From Gynurincola endophyticus (GTDB lineage Bacteria > Bacteroidota > Bacteroidia > Chitinophagales > Chitinophagaceae), in NCBI RefSeq assembly GCF_003991195.1, contig NZ_RCWL01000010.1:1-64000 (forward strand): a stretch of DNA of 64,000 nucleotides, given 5' to 3'. The position numbers and the translations under genes are program-made. Under the pieces are notes generated by a model. The model was not told the DNA's origin, made no database searches, and saw nothing but the letters and a program-made list of their open reading frames with translations. Below are positions 36,998 to 46,802 of the stretch, piece by piece (the first letter of the stretch is position 1; every line of letters begins with the position of its first letter).

Positions 36998-37792
36998 ATG
37001 AATCAGAATATAGCTATCATCGGAGGTGGAAACCTGGGAGCTTCAATTGCAGAAGGTCTGATTGAAAGTGCCTATGTACAACCTCAACAACTCATGGTTA
37101 CCAAACGTAACCTCAATACTTTAAAAGCACTTGCAGATAAAGGTGTTAAAGTAAGCATTAATAATCAGGATGCGCTGGCATTCGCCCATATTATTATTGT
37201 TGCAATTAAGCCCTTTCAGATGCAGGAAGTGCTGGGAGGATTGAAAGAGTTGTTTACACCGCAACACGTAGTGGTTTCAGTGGTAACCGGTTATAGTATA
37301 CCACAGATCAAAACACTGGTAGGAACCGTACCTGCAGTAGTGAGGGCTATGCCAAATACAGCTATTGCCATTCAGGAAAGCATGACCTGTCTTGCAGCAG
37401 CCGGCGTTGATGAAACCAATAAAACCTTTATAGAAGGCATGTTTCAGCAACTGGGTGAAGTGGTGTGGATTGATGAACAACTGATGGATGCAGCTACCGT
37501 ATTAGCTGCCTGCGCTACCGCTTATGCCATGCGTTATATCAGAGCAAATATTCAGGGAGGCATTCAGATCGGATTTGATGCAAAAACTGCCAGCCAGATC
37601 GCTGCACAAACGGTAAAAGGAGCAGCAGAACTGCTATTGCAAAAAAATACACACCCTGAAGCGGAGATAGATAAAGTAACTACTCCTAAAGGCTGTACGA
37701 TTGCCGGGCTGAATGAAATGGAGCATCAGGGGTTCAGTTCCAGCCTGATTAAAGGCATTGTAGCCAGTTACGATAAAATCAGTAAAGGTTAA
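36998..37792 (+). CDS. proC: pyrroline-5-carboxylate reductase
   Basis: Reduces pyrroline-5-carboxylate to proline. The 264-residue protein begins with IAIIGGGNLGASIAEGL, contains VVRAMPNTAIAIQESMT and ends with a helical dimerisation domain that includes TPKGCTIAGLNEMEHQGF, the family signature. No other proline gene is near. A 695-base gap follows. Confidence 0.95.
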   Translation: MNQNIAIIGGGNLGASIAEGLIESAYVQPQQLMVTKRNLNTLKALADKGVKVSINNQDALAFAHIIIVAIKPFQMQEVLGGLKELFTPQHVVVSVVTGYSIPQIKTLVGTVPAVVRAMPNTAIAIQESMTCLAAAGVDETNKTFIEGMFQQLGEVVWIDEQLMDAATVLAACATAYAMRYIRANIQGGIQIGFDAKTASQIAAQTVKGAAELLLQKNTHPEAEIDKVTTPKGCTIAGLNEMEHQGFSSSLIKGIVASYDKISKG

Positions 37793-37812
37793 TCTTCATA
37801 ACAGCTCATTCA

Positions 37813-37905
37813 GGAAACATGAAGAGAATGAAGGCATCAAAAGCGTAAAAGCAATGCATACCTGTTTTATCTTTTAAGCCAGCACTTCACTTCCTTCATG
37901 TTTTT
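37813..37905. repeat. dispersed inverted-repeat element, copy C
   Basis: GGAAACATGAAGAGAATGAAG (first 20 bases from 37813) matches copy A exactly over the shared arm. The opposite arm CTTCACTTCCTTCATGTTTT (37885-37904) is an imperfect reverse complement. Spacing between arms is close to that of copy A. Confidence 0.65.
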
Positions 37906-37917
37906 CAATTTTAAAAC

Positions 37918-37960
37918 AAGCTCCCCCCATTATCCTCATTTCTTCTGCACCGGGGAGCTT
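37918..37960. other. hairpin in the proC-pyrG gap
   Basis: AAGCTCCCC (37918-37926) and GGGGAGCTT (37952-37960) are exact reverse complements around a 25-base pyrimidine-rich loop. No T run follows. The rest of the gap to 38487 shows no gene; it ends in the pyrG promoter. Confidence 0.45.
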
Positions 37961-38341
37961 ATCGTTCTTACTAACCAACATTTTTTCGTATCACCTTCGT
38001 CTGTCAACTGGAATTGAAATAATTTGTTTTCATTTTTAGTATTGTTAAAATCAGCAAAAAGGTTTTCACAGGATCCTGCCAGCTGCTTTCGCCTGTTTAA
38101 CCGTTCATCCCCTTACGAACAACTAAACCTTTTGATATTGGATTGTCTGAGTCCTGACACAATTATATACGTAGAAAGAAAGCAGGGTGGATGACGGTAG
38201 GATAAAAAAGATTGTTTTTTGAAGAAGGGTGCAGCAATTAGTTGCCAGATGATATTTTTTCGGGGGAAGGGATGGCCCGGGGGGATTAACAAAAAAAAAC
38301 ATAAAAATATAGACCGCTATTTTTTAGTAGGTAAAAAATTG

Positions 38342-38349
38342 TAACTTTG
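38342..38349 (+). promoter_or_regulatory. probable pyrG promoter -7 element
   Basis: TAACTTTG is a full match to TAnnTTTG and is the last such motif before pyrG. It lies 138 bases before the start codon, so the mRNA would have a leader of about 130 bases with repeated A/T runs. No clear TTG lies 19-21 bases upstream. Confidence 0.5.
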
Positions 38350-38487
38350 CATGACCTCACAGGATGGTCAATTTCTCATAATCTCAAGACGGTCATATAA
38401 TTATCCAAACTTCCGCTAAAAGTGGCAGTAGGGAATTTTTTTTGTATGATTTTTTGAGACCATCAAAAAGTTTAATAAAATATTCTC

Positions 38488-40134
38488 ATGTCAAAGTTCA
38501 TTTTTGTTACAGGTGGCGTTACTTCTTCATTAGGAAAGGGGATTATTGCAGCATCATTAGCTAAACTATTACAAGCCCGGGGGCTACGTGTAACAATCCA
38601 AAAATTTGACCCGTATATTAACGTAGATCCAGGTACCTTAAATCCTTACGAGCACGGGGAGTGTTATGTAACTGAAGACGGCGCAGAAACTGACTTAGAT
38701 CTTGGTCACTACGAGCGTTTCCTGAATATTCATACCACTCAGGCCAATAACGTAACAACCGGACGAGTGTACCAGACGGTAATTAACAAAGAACGTGAAG
38801 GGGCTTATTTAGGTAAAACAGTTCAGGTGGTTCCGCATATCACCGACGAAATCAAGCGTCGTATGTTATTGTTGGGAAAAAGCGAAGACTATGATATCAT
38901 TATTACTGAAATCGGTGGAACTGTAGGTGATATCGAAAGTTTACCGTTTATAGAAGCTTTACGTCAGTTACAGTGGGAACTTCCTGATGAGGATACCGTA
39001 GTGGTGCACCTTACATTGATTCCTTACCTGCGTGCTGCAAAAGAGTTGAAAACCAAGCCTACACAACACTCTGTAAGAATGTTGAGCCAGGAAGGCGTAC
39101 ATCCGGATATTATTGTTTGCAGAACGGAAAGACCTTTATCCCCCGAATTACGCCGGAAAATTGCTTTATTCTGTAATGTAAAGCAGGAGGCTGTGATTGA
39201 ATCGGCAGATGCTCCGACTATTTATGAAGTTCCTTTAACCATGATGCGTGAGCAGTTGGACGTGATTGTAATGAAAAAAATGAATATCACTCCGAAACAA
39301 GAACCTGAGCTAGGTAAATGGAAAGAGTTTTTAGATAAATTAAAATACCCGAAAAGTCAGGTAACTATCGGACTGATCGGTAAATATATAGAGTTACAGG
39401 ATGCATATAAATCTATTTTAGAAGCATTCGTACATGCCGGTGCATTGAATGAGTGTAAAGTACAGGTGGTAAACTTCCATTCGGAGTTTATTACAGAAGA
39501 TAATGTAAAAGAGAAGCTCAATGGTATCGACGGTTTATTAGTGGCTCCCGGCTTTGGTTTGAGAGGAGTAGAAGGAAAAATTATTGCCGTAAAATATGCC
39601 AGAGAAAACCAATTGCCTTTCTTCGGAATCTGTTTGGGAATGCAAATGGCTGTTATTGAATACGCCAGAAACGTTTTGGGGTGGAAAGATGCGCATTCTA
39701 CTGAGATGAATAAAGAAACTCCTTACCCGGTTATCGACCTGATGGAAGCACAAAAAGATGTTACCATGATGGGTGGAACCATGCGTTTAGGTGCTTATCA
39801 ATGCGAAATTGAAAAAGATACCCTCGCTTATAAAATTTATGAGAATACACAGATTTCTGAACGTCACCGCCATCGTTGGGAGTTTAACAACCAGTACCTG
39901 GCAGACTTTCAAAAAGCCGGGATGAAGGCAAGTGGTAAAAACCCGGATACAGGTCTGGTAGAAATTGTTGAACTGCCCGCACATCCTTTCTTTATCGGAG
40001 TACAATATCACCCTGAACTGAAAAGTACGGTAGAATCTCCTGCTCCGATTTTTGTAGGGTTTATTAAAGCTGCGAAAGAATATAATCAGAAAAATGGCCA
40101 GAATTCAGCTGCTACCGCAAAAACTACTATTTAG
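38488..40134 (+). CDS. pyrG: CTP synthase
   Basis: Converts UTP to CTP with glutamine as nitrogen donor. The 548-residue protein has the synthase domain ([11 protein letters not shown] at residues 8-18, [25 protein letters not shown]) and the class I glutaminase domain with nucleophile Cys382 in FFGICLGMQ and the His508/Glu510 pair in YHPEL. It is monocistronic between its own promoter and a terminator. A long leader might carry control, but I see no known element. Confidence 0.97.
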   Translation: MSKFIFVTGGVTSSLGKGIIAASLAKLLQARGLRVTIQKFDPYINVDPGTLNPYEHGECYVTEDGAETDLDLGHYERFLNIHTTQANNVTTGRVYQTVINKEREGAYLGKTVQVVPHITDEIKRRMLLLGKSEDYDIIITEIGGTVGDIESLPFIEALRQLQWELPDEDTVVVHLTLIPYLRAAKELKTKPTQHSVRMLSQEGVHPDIIVCRTERPLSPELRRKIALFCNVKQEAVIESADAPTIYEVPLTMMREQLDVIVMKKMNITPKQEPELGKWKEFLDKLKYPKSQVTIGLIGKYIELQDAYKSILEAFVHAGALNECKVQVVNFHSEFITEDNVKEKLNGIDGLLVAPGFGLRGVEGKIIAVKYARENQLPFFGICLGMQMAVIEYARNVLGWKDAHSTEMNKETPYPVIDLMEAQKDVTMMGGTMRLGAYQCEIEKDTLAYKIYENTQISERHRHRWEFNNQYLADFQKAGMKASGKNPDTGLVEIVELPAHPFFIGVQYHPELKSTVESPAPIFVGFIKAAKEYNQKNGQNSAATAKTTI

Positions 40135-40155
40135 AACTTAGATAATCAGATATTT

Positions 40156-40183
40156 ACGCCGGGAAACTTTCCCGGCGTTTTTG
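40156..40183 (+). terminator. pyrG terminator
   Basis: ACGCCGGG (40156-40163) pairs with CCCGGCGT (40171-40178), with AA/TT pairs inside, followed by TTTTTGTTTT. Confidence 0.88.
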
Positions 40184-40311
40184 TTTTCCATACGCCAAAC
40201 TAAGGTTACGGATAAAAACCTGTTCAACCGTTATCGCCCCGCCAGGAATAAATATTGTTAAAAAATGAATATTACACTCTTATACAGACCTTTTTAATTT
40301 CGTGAATACTC

Positions 40312-40340
40312 TTGAGAACGGCGAAAACATACTATATTTG
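40312..40340 (+). promoter_or_regulatory. yidC promoter
   Basis: TTG (40312-40314) and TATATTTG (40333-40340) are separated by 18 bases, matching the phylum consensus. It lies 22 bases before the ATG at 40362 and downstream of the longer reading frame's first ATG, so it decides the start. Confidence 0.7.
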
Positions 40341-40361
40341 CCACTAAAATTTTTTTCAAAA

Positions 40362-42200
40362 ATGAAGATGGATCGCAATCAGGTGATTGGCTTTGTGTTA
40401 CTTGCCTTACTGTTATTTGGATATTTCTACATTAATTCAAAAAATCAACGTGAATATCAGGTAGCGAAAGGTCAATACGAAGACTCTGTAGCTCGTGTAC
40501 AATATATTCGTGATTCAATTGTCAATGCTGAAGAGCTGGCTAAGAATCCGGTAGCAAATAATGATTCATTAGGCATCAACGGCGATTCTACTCAGATAGC
40601 AACCCCTGCCGTCACCCAGGAAGAATTTATTGATATCGAAAACGAATTTTTAAGTATTCGTTTTACTAATAAAGGCGGACAACCCGCTACCGTAACACTG
40701 AAGAACTATAAAAAAACAGATAGTTCATTAGTTACTTTAAATGCACAGGCATTTGATAAAATCTCTTATACGATTAACGGATTAAACAACAGATCTACTG
40801 CTATAGGCACACAATTGTTCAATACGCCTGTTATCGAAAGAAATGCAGACGGTGCTTCTGTGGTAACTTACAAATTACCGGTAGGTGAAAATGTAATTAC
40901 ACACCAGTTTACTGTTCCCGCTACTGGTTACCTGATTGACTGGAATGTACAGTTCAACGGCGCTGATCAGTTATTGTCGCAAGGGGCATTTAATATCGTA
41001 TGGCAGCAACAACCGCGTCAGCTTGAAAGTGATGTGAAATATGAAAGAAGAAATGCTACTATCTGTTTTTATGAGAATAATGACTTCGATTATATCATGA
41101 CAAAAACTGATAAAACTTTCGAAGGAAATGTTACATGGGTGGGAGTGAATCAACAATTCTTTAATACGACCTTGATCGCTCAAACACCTTTCCAGTCAGG
41201 TAATGTGGTTTGGAATAAAAATTTACAGGATACCGGTAGCAGAATAGCTGATGTTACCACTTCTTTACAGGCAAAATTACCCATCGGCCAGGTAGCTGCA
41301 TTTCCCATGCAATTGTATTTCGGGCCAACTGATTATAATATCTTAAAGCAATACCCGAACGAATTAGATAAAATGGTGAACCTGGGCCGTGATATTTATG
41401 CCTTTGTTCGTCCGATTAACAAATACATCGTAATGCCGGTATTTAACTTCTTTGGAAGTTTTATCGGAAGTATGGGGCTGGTGGTAGCGTTCTTAACGAT
41501 CTTCATTCGTTTGCTGACTTCTCCTTTGATTTATACCAGTTATCTGAGCAGTGCAAAAATGAAAGCATTACGCCCGGAAATCGAAAAACTGAAAGAAAAA
41601 TATGGAGCTGACCAACAAACAATCGGAGTAGAGCAAATGAAATTATTCCGTGAAGCCGGTGTAAATCCGCTGGGTGGATGTATTCCTGCTTTATTGCAGA
41701 TTCCTATCTTCTTCGCTTTATATAGCTTCTTTAACTCGAATATTGCGCTGCGATTTGAAAGCTTCCTGTGGTCAGATAACCTGGCTTCTTATGATGCGAT
41801 TATTCACTTCCCGGTAAATATTCCTTTGTTAGGAGATCACTTAAGCTTATTTACAGTGCTGGCAGTAGTGACCAGTTTACTGATTTCTGTTTATAGTATG
41901 AGTATGACGCCTGATACAGGTAACCCCATGATGAAATATATGCCGTATATATTCCCGATCGTGCTGTTATTTGTATTCAATGAATTACCTTCTGCATTAA
42001 CCTGGTACTATACCGTGTCTAACTTAATTACACTGATTTTACAATTTATCATTAATAACTATATCATTGACCATGATAAGATATTAGCGAAGATTGAAAC
42101 GAACCGGTCGAAACCGAAAACCAAATCAAAATGGCAGGAGAGGCTGGAGCAGATGCAGGAACAACAACGCCAGATGCAGCAGCAACAGAAAAAGAAATAG
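40362..42200 (+). CDS. yidC: membrane protein insertase YidC
   Basis: Inserts proteins into the inner membrane, alone or with SecYEG. The 612-residue protein has an N-terminal helix (VIGFVLLALLLFGYFYI), a large periplasmic beta domain (about residues 80-345) typical of Gram-negative YidC, then the conserved core: GLVVAFLTIFIRLLTSPL, MKALRPEIEKLKEKYG, REAGVNPLGGCIPALLQIP and three further helices. The tail is Gln/Lys-rich (QEQQRQMQQQQKKK). The ATG at 40362 is chosen over 40302 because a promoter lies between them. Confidence 0.95.
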   Translation: MKMDRNQVIGFVLLALLLFGYFYINSKNQREYQVAKGQYEDSVARVQYIRDSIVNAEELAKNPVANNDSLGINGDSTQIATPAVTQEEFIDIENEFLSIRFTNKGGQPATVTLKNYKKTDSSLVTLNAQAFDKISYTINGLNNRSTAIGTQLFNTPVIERNADGASVVTYKLPVGENVITHQFTVPATGYLIDWNVQFNGADQLLSQGAFNIVWQQQPRQLESDVKYERRNATICFYENNDFDYIMTKTDKTFEGNVTWVGVNQQFFNTTLIAQTPFQSGNVVWNKNLQDTGSRIADVTTSLQAKLPIGQVAAFPMQLYFGPTDYNILKQYPNELDKMVNLGRDIYAFVRPINKYIVMPVFNFFGSFIGSMGLVVAFLTIFIRLLTSPLIYTSYLSSAKMKALRPEIEKLKEKYGADQQTIGVEQMKLFREAGVNPLGGCIPALLQIPIFFALYSFFNSNIALRFESFLWSDNLASYDAIIHFPVNIPLLGDHLSLFTVLAVVTSLLISVYSMSMTPDTGNPMMKYMPYIFPIVLLFVFNELPSALTWYYTVSNLITLILQFIINNYIIDHDKILAKIETNRSKPKTKSKWQERLEQMQEQQRQMQQQQKKK

Positions 42201-42223
42201 TGAAATTTTAGGCTAATAATAGC

Positions 42224-42262
42224 AGACCCGTTAAATTTTGCGTAATTTAACGGGTCTTTTTA
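42224..42262 (+). terminator. yidC terminator
   Basis: AGACCCGTTAAATT (42224-42237) pairs perfectly with AATTTAACGGGTCT (42244-42257), followed by TTTTATTTTT. Confidence 0.88.
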
Positions 42263-42321
42263 TTTTTAGGGCAACTTTACCCCCTCATTTGTCGTCTTAT
42301 ATAAAAGGGAATTTCTAGAGA

Positions 42322-42978
42322 ATGAAGATAATATTGAATATAGCTCTGATGGTTAGCGCAATGGTATTCTGCCTGGAAGGAATATCTCAGAAACGTGTAT
42401 CTGAAATTACCATCGTTTATGACAACTTTGTAAGCTCCGGTAAAACTACTCCGGATATCGCCGATTCTTTTGACGGTGCTACTACTACGGTTTACATAAA
42501 AGGTAATATGAGCCGCCAGGATATGGTGAGTGCGCTTTATTCTTCGTCCACTATCCATAATGCCAAAAATAATACGGCTGTATTATTGAAGGAAGTCAGC
42601 GGTCAGAAAATACTCATCCGGTTAGATTCAAATAACCTTAAAGAAAAGAATAAACACTTACAGGGAATTCGTTTTGAGTACATCAATGAAAGTAAAGTAA
42701 TAGCAGGATATCAATGTAAAAAAGCCACTGCTACGCTGGCCGACGGATCAAGTTTTACTGTTTTTTACACGAATGAAATCGTTCCGGATAATAAAGAATA
42801 CGATCAGTATTTTACTCAGTTGAATGGACTTCCCCTCGAATATGAATTAGTGAAAGGAACTTTGAAAATCAAGTTTGTAGTATCCAGTATTAATCTGAGT
42901 CCGATTCCGGCTTCAAAGTTTGAAATACCTTCTTCCGGTTACAGAGAAATGCAATACGAAGAGAGCAGAAGAAATTAA
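42322..42978 (+). CDS. GLPGLI-family-like secreted protein
   Basis: A 218-residue secreted protein with a signal peptide ending near CLEGISQ. It resembles the Bacteroidota GLPGLI family: a conserved Cys-Lys in AGYQCKKATA, FTVFYTNEIVPD, and near the end NGLPLEYEL, the counterpart of the GLPG motif. The function of the family is unknown. Monocistronic; it converges on the gene at 43008. Confidence 0.6.
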   Translation: MKIILNIALMVSAMVFCLEGISQKRVSEITIVYDNFVSSGKTTPDIADSFDGATTTVYIKGNMSRQDMVSALYSSSTIHNAKNNTAVLLKEVSGQKILIRLDSNNLKEKNKHLQGIRFEYINESKVIAGYQCKKATATLADGSSFTVFYTNEIVPDNKEYDQYFTQLNGLPLEYELVKGTLKIKFVVSSINLSPIPASKFEIPSSGYREMQYEESRRN

Positions 42979-43007
42979 TTAAGATTGGATAAATAATATA
43001 GGCAGTA

Positions 43008-43400
43008 TTAGAAACCTATTTTGAAATCAACTACATTCAGATTGTTTTTCACCTGAACATTGTAGCTGGTTTTCTTCGGAACAAGATAAATTGTATTCCC
43101 CACTTTGTACTTTAATACTGTGGTTTGAGAAATCACTACACCGTTGTGAGATGAATTAACCAATACATTGGTAGGTTGATTCAATTTCAGATTCCCGATA
43201 AACTTCAGATCTTTAGAATTCTTTAAAGAAAAAGTCATATCAGTTGCACGAAAAGGAGCAATCGCTTTAGGAGAATTTAATAAAGACAACGTTTTTTTGC
43301 TATCGTCGGCTGGTTTTTTCTTATCTCCGCCGCCGGTGCTTGCATACACAAACATCACTGACAAAAATAAGCCAGTTAGCAGCAAAGTACATTTGCTCAT
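43008..43400 (-). CDS. small secreted protein of unknown function
   Basis: A 130-residue protein with a signal peptide (CTLLLTGLFLSVMFVYAS) and a Lys-rich mature start GGGDKKKPADDSKK. The rest is beta-rich with several TTVLKYKVGNTIYLVPK-like strands, which could fold as a small beta sandwich. An upstream ATG at 43430 is in frame, but a TAACTTTG promoter element (43442-43435, minus strand) would start RNA at about that codon, so 43400 is preferred. I do not recognise the family. Confidence 0.55.
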   Translation of the reverse strand: MSKCTLLLTGLFLSVMFVYASTGGGDKKKPADDSKKTLSLLNSPKAIAPFRATDMTFSLKNSKDLKFIGNLKLNQPTNVLVNSSHNGVVISQTTVLKYKVGNTIYLVPKKTSYNVQVKNNLNVVDFKIGF

Positions 43401-43670
43401 GAATGTAGAAGATCGTTGTTGTGTATGCATAATGCAAAGTTATAATTTGTTTTTCAAAAAATGGCTATAAGTGTTAAAATAACTATAATATATAATACGC
43501 TTGAAACGCCATTTTGTTACAGAATAATTCAAATATTTGACCAAAAATGTTAAAGCAATGTTGCATTTGGAGTCAAAAAAAAGTTAAATCATTGATTTTC
43601 AACTATATTAATAATTTGGGGATAATTTAAAATAATTCCCTGGTATTAGATTTATTATATTAGCTATACG

Positions 43671-45083
43671 ATGAGTGAACATTCAGAAATGCATAATGAA
43701 CTGATGCAGCAGCTGGTTTTGAAGTATGAAAACCTGAAGGAGGGGAAGGCTAACAGCTTTTTGGACGAACAGGAGTTTGAACAGCTGATTGATCATTTTG
43801 ATCAGTTAGAAAAGTGGAGTGATGCTTTGGAGGCTGCAGAAATGGGTGCAACACAGTACCCATACTCTTCTGCTATCAAACTTCGCTGGGCAGATATGCT
43901 CATTGGAAATCGATCTTTTCACCAGGCCCTTACGATCCTGCATGAAGTAGAATTGCTTGACCCTCAAGAACTTGATTTATATATTCTTAAAACTGATGTC
44001 TACCTGGCATTAGATCAGCCCGAAAAAGCGCTGGAATTATTAGAAACGGTAAAAGATCAGTTTACCGGTGAGTCTCGTATTGAACTGCTTTACGAACTGG
44101 CAGACGTTTACGAAGATTATGAAGCATTCGATGAGGTATGGAACTGTCTGAAACTCATTTTAGAGCAGGATCCTACCCAGGATGAGGCATTGTATAAAAT
44201 CTGCTTCTGGACAGATTTTACAGGAAAGAACGAAGAATCTATCCAGCTACATCAGAATATTATTAATGAAGAACCTTATTCTGAGGTGGCCTGGTTTAAC
44301 CTTGGTGCAGCTTATCAGGGGCTTAAATTATACGAAAAAGCAATCGATGCTTATCAATATGTAATTGCAATTGATGATAAGTTTGAGTTTGCTTATAGAA
44401 ATATGGGCGAAGCTTATATCCGCCTGCGACGTTATAAAGATGCTATTGAAGTACTGGAACGTTGTTTGGAAATTTCCATGCCCGAAGATATTATCTATGA
44501 AGCTATAGGTACCTGTTATGAGAAACTCAAACAGAATACCCTGGCCCGTTTATATTACAGAAAAGCAATTCATCTCGATAATTCATTACACAAAGTACAT
44601 TATAAAATTGCCTATACTTACCTGCTCGAAAAAAAGTGGGATATGGCCCAACGTGTATTGGAAACCTGTCTGAAGTTTGATCGTTTTAATCCCGATTACA
44701 ACCTCGCAATGGGTGAGTGTTATATGCAGTTATCCGAAATAGAAGAAGCTATCAAGTACCTGGCTATTGCAGTAAGAGAGCGTCCGCGTAATACAAAAAT
44801 GTGGGAAGCTTATCTGAGAAGCCTGTACTACGGTGAACATTATGAAGAAGCATTATTCCATCTTGATAAAGTTCAACAAACTCTCGGACGGAAAGCTATC
44901 TGGAAATATATTTCCAGCGCTATTCAGCTGGCTATGGGTTATCAGAAAGAAGGATTGCTGACTTTAGAACAGGCATTACAGGAAGCCCCTAAGCTTGTAA
45001 AACGATTTATAATGTTTGATCCGGCCTTGTTACAGTTCAAAAAAGTAGCGAACCTGATCACCCAATATAAAAAATCTACTTAG
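43671..45083 (+). CDS. tetratricopeptide-repeat protein
   Basis: A 470-residue protein almost wholly made of TPR helices, about ten to twelve repeats, several close to consensus (AWFNLGAAYQGLKLYEKAIDA; AYRNMGEAYIRLRRYKDAIE). There is no signal peptide or membrane segment, so it is probably cytoplasmic and serves as a scaffold. Partner unknown. It stands alone between two divergently arranged regions. Confidence 0.88.
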   Translation: MSEHSEMHNELMQQLVLKYENLKEGKANSFLDEQEFEQLIDHFDQLEKWSDALEAAEMGATQYPYSSAIKLRWADMLIGNRSFHQALTILHEVELLDPQELDLYILKTDVYLALDQPEKALELLETVKDQFTGESRIELLYELADVYEDYEAFDEVWNCLKLILEQDPTQDEALYKICFWTDFTGKNEESIQLHQNIINEEPYSEVAWFNLGAAYQGLKLYEKAIDAYQYVIAIDDKFEFAYRNMGEAYIRLRRYKDAIEVLERCLEISMPEDIIYEAIGTCYEKLKQNTLARLYYRKAIHLDNSLHKVHYKIAYTYLLEKKWDMAQRVLETCLKFDRFNPDYNLAMGECYMQLSEIEEAIKYLAIAVRERPRNTKMWEAYLRSLYYGEHYEEALFHLDKVQQTLGRKAIWKYISSAIQLAMGYQKEGLLTLEQALQEAPKLVKRFIMFDPALLQFKKVANLITQYKKST

Positions 45084-45229
45084 ATTCAAACAATTAATTT
45101 AATTTTACTGCCCTAAACTCGACGATTAAAGAATTTAATTGATCGCTAAATATTGCTATTCTGTCTATAGTTCTCTAATTGCTTGCCCTTATGTAGACAA
45201 ATATCATAGCGTAATAATAGATTCTTTTC

Positions 45230-45237
45230 TATTTTTG
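45230..45237 (+). promoter_or_regulatory. probable comA -7 promoter element
   Basis: TATTTTTG matches TAnnTTTG and lies 37 bases before the comA-like start codon. No clear -33 element at 19 bases. Confidence 0.45.
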
Positions 45238-45273
45238 CGCCGGTTTAGTTCTCTTCCAGCAAAAAAGTAAAGA

Positions 45274-46041
45274 ATGAATTTTAATCTTACTCACATTCCT
45301 GACAGGAAAAAGAAACCACGTAACAGTGGAATAACAATGGTGATGGACAAAGGGCTAAGTATTACTGAAGCTCAAAACATGTTGAGCGTTGGTGGTCCTC
45401 ACATTGATATCGTAAAATTAGGCTTTGGAACTTCTTTTGTTACTCCGAATCTTCGAGAAAAAATTGAAGTATATCAGTCATATGGTATCCCTGTTTATTT
45501 TGGAGGTACTTTATTTGAAGCTTTTTTAATTCGTAATCAGTTCGACGACTATATCAATGTTTGTAAAGATTACAACATTAAGTATATGGAAGTAAGTGAC
45601 GGTTCTATCACTATTCCGCACGCTGAAAAGTGTGGTTATATTGAGAAATTAACGAAACATGGAACTGTATTAAGCGAAGTAGGTAGCAAAGATGCCGCAC
45701 ATATTATTCCTCCATACAAATGGATCGAATTAATGCGTGCTGAACTGGATGCAGGTTCTACCTATGTAATTGCAGAAGCAAGAGAAGCTGGAAACGTGGG
45801 TATTTACCGCGGTTCCGGTGAAGTAAGGGAAGGCCTTGTTCAGGAAATTCTTACACAGATACCTGGCGATAAAGTAATCTGGGAAGCTCCTCAAAAAGCA
45901 CAACAGTTATATTTTATTGAATTGTTAGGTGCGAATGTAAACCTGGGTAATATTGCTCCTACTGAAATTATTTCATTAGAAGCAATGCGTGTGGGTTTAC
46001 GCGGTGATACTTTCCACCTGTTTTTAAATCAAGAAGCTTAA
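45274..46041 (+). CDS. comA: ComA-like phosphosulfolactate synthase
   Basis: The 255-residue protein matches the ComA family, a TIM barrel that adds sulfite to phosphoenolpyruvate to give phosphosulfolactate. Visible are the early strand ITMVMDKGLS, HIDIVKLGFGTS, PVYFGGTLFEAF and MEVSDGSITIPHAEKCGYI. In methanogens this opens coenzyme M synthesis. Bacteroidota do not make coenzyme M, so here the product could feed sulfolactate or cysteate, for example for sulfonolipids, but no other gene of such a path is adjacent. aroE begins 2 bases after its stop. Confidence 0.8.
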   Translation: MNFNLTHIPDRKKKPRNSGITMVMDKGLSITEAQNMLSVGGPHIDIVKLGFGTSFVTPNLREKIEVYQSYGIPVYFGGTLFEAFLIRNQFDDYINVCKDYNIKYMEVSDGSITIPHAEKCGYIEKLTKHGTVLSEVGSKDAAHIIPPYKWIELMRAELDAGSTYVIAEAREAGNVGIYRGSGEVREGLVQEILTQIPGDKVIWEAPQKAQQLYFIELLGANVNLGNIAPTEIISLEAMRVGLRGDTFHLFLNQEA

Positions 46042-46043
46042 TC

Positions 46044-46775
46044 ATGCGTCAATTCGGACTCATTGGTTATCCTTTAGGGCATTCCTTTTCCAAGAAATAT
46101 TTTTCTGAGAAATTTATAAAAGAGGGAATTGCGAATACCGGCTATGAGAATTATCCCATCGCTGATATTTCGGAATTCCCTTCCGTTTTAGCCACTCCCG
46201 GTTTAGAAGGGCTGAACGTTACCATTCCTTACAAAGAACAGGTAATGGCCTTTTTAGATGAACAGAGCGAAGGTGTAAAAGCTATTGGTGCCTGTAATTG
46301 CATTCATATTACAGACGGTAAAAAAATCGGTTACAACACCGACGCTTTTGGTTTTCGTCAATCATTTCAGCCATTGTTACAGCCGCATCATCGCCAGGCA
46401 CTCGTATTAGGAACCGGTGGCGCCGCTAAAGCTGTACAATATGTACTAACGCAGTTGAATATCGGTTATAAAATCGTATCCAGAAATGCTGTAGCAAACG
46501 GGTTCACTTACGATGAATTAACGCCCGCGCTCCTGCAGCAATACACAATAATTATTAATACGACTCCATTAGGAACATTTCCTCATACGGAAACAGCTCC
46601 CGATATTCCTTATCAGGCTCTTTCCGAACAACATTATTTATACGACCTCGTCTATAATCCTCCGCTTACCAGGTTTCTGGCGCTCGGAAAAGAACAAGGC
46701 GCTGCCACTAAAAACGGCGCTGATATGCTGGTGCTGCAAGCTGAAGAAAGCTGGCGGATATGGAACAGAAAATAG
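46044..46775 (+). CDS. aroE: shikimate dehydrogenase
   Basis: Reduces 3-dehydroshikimate with NADPH in aromatic amino acid synthesis. The 243-residue protein has GYPLGHSFSKKYF, the catalytic Lys in VTIPYKEQV, ACNCIHI, the Asp in NTDAFGFRQSF and the nucleotide loop LGTGGAAKAV. The adenine-phosphate-binding loop (VSRNAVANG) is short, as in several Bacteroidota. It is tightly linked to the ComA-like gene and converges on the thioesterase. Confidence 0.93.
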   Translation: MRQFGLIGYPLGHSFSKKYFSEKFIKEGIANTGYENYPIADISEFPSVLATPGLEGLNVTIPYKEQVMAFLDEQSEGVKAIGACNCIHITDGKKIGYNTDAFGFRQSFQPLLQPHHRQALVLGTGGAAKAVQYVLTQLNIGYKIVSRNAVANGFTYDELTPALLQQYTIIINTTPLGTFPHTETAPDIPYQALSEQHYLYDLVYNPPLTRFLALGKEQGAATKNGADMLVLQAEESWRIWNRK

Positions 46776-46782
46776 CGATTCA

Positions 46783-46802
46783 TTAAGAAGAACAATTCTT
46801 AA
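46783..46802. terminator. convergent inverted repeat between aroE and thioesterase
   Basis: TTAAGAA (46783-46789) and TTCTTAA (46796-46802) are exact reverse complements. The thioesterase stop codon (46799-46801) lies within the right arm. Confidence 0.45.
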
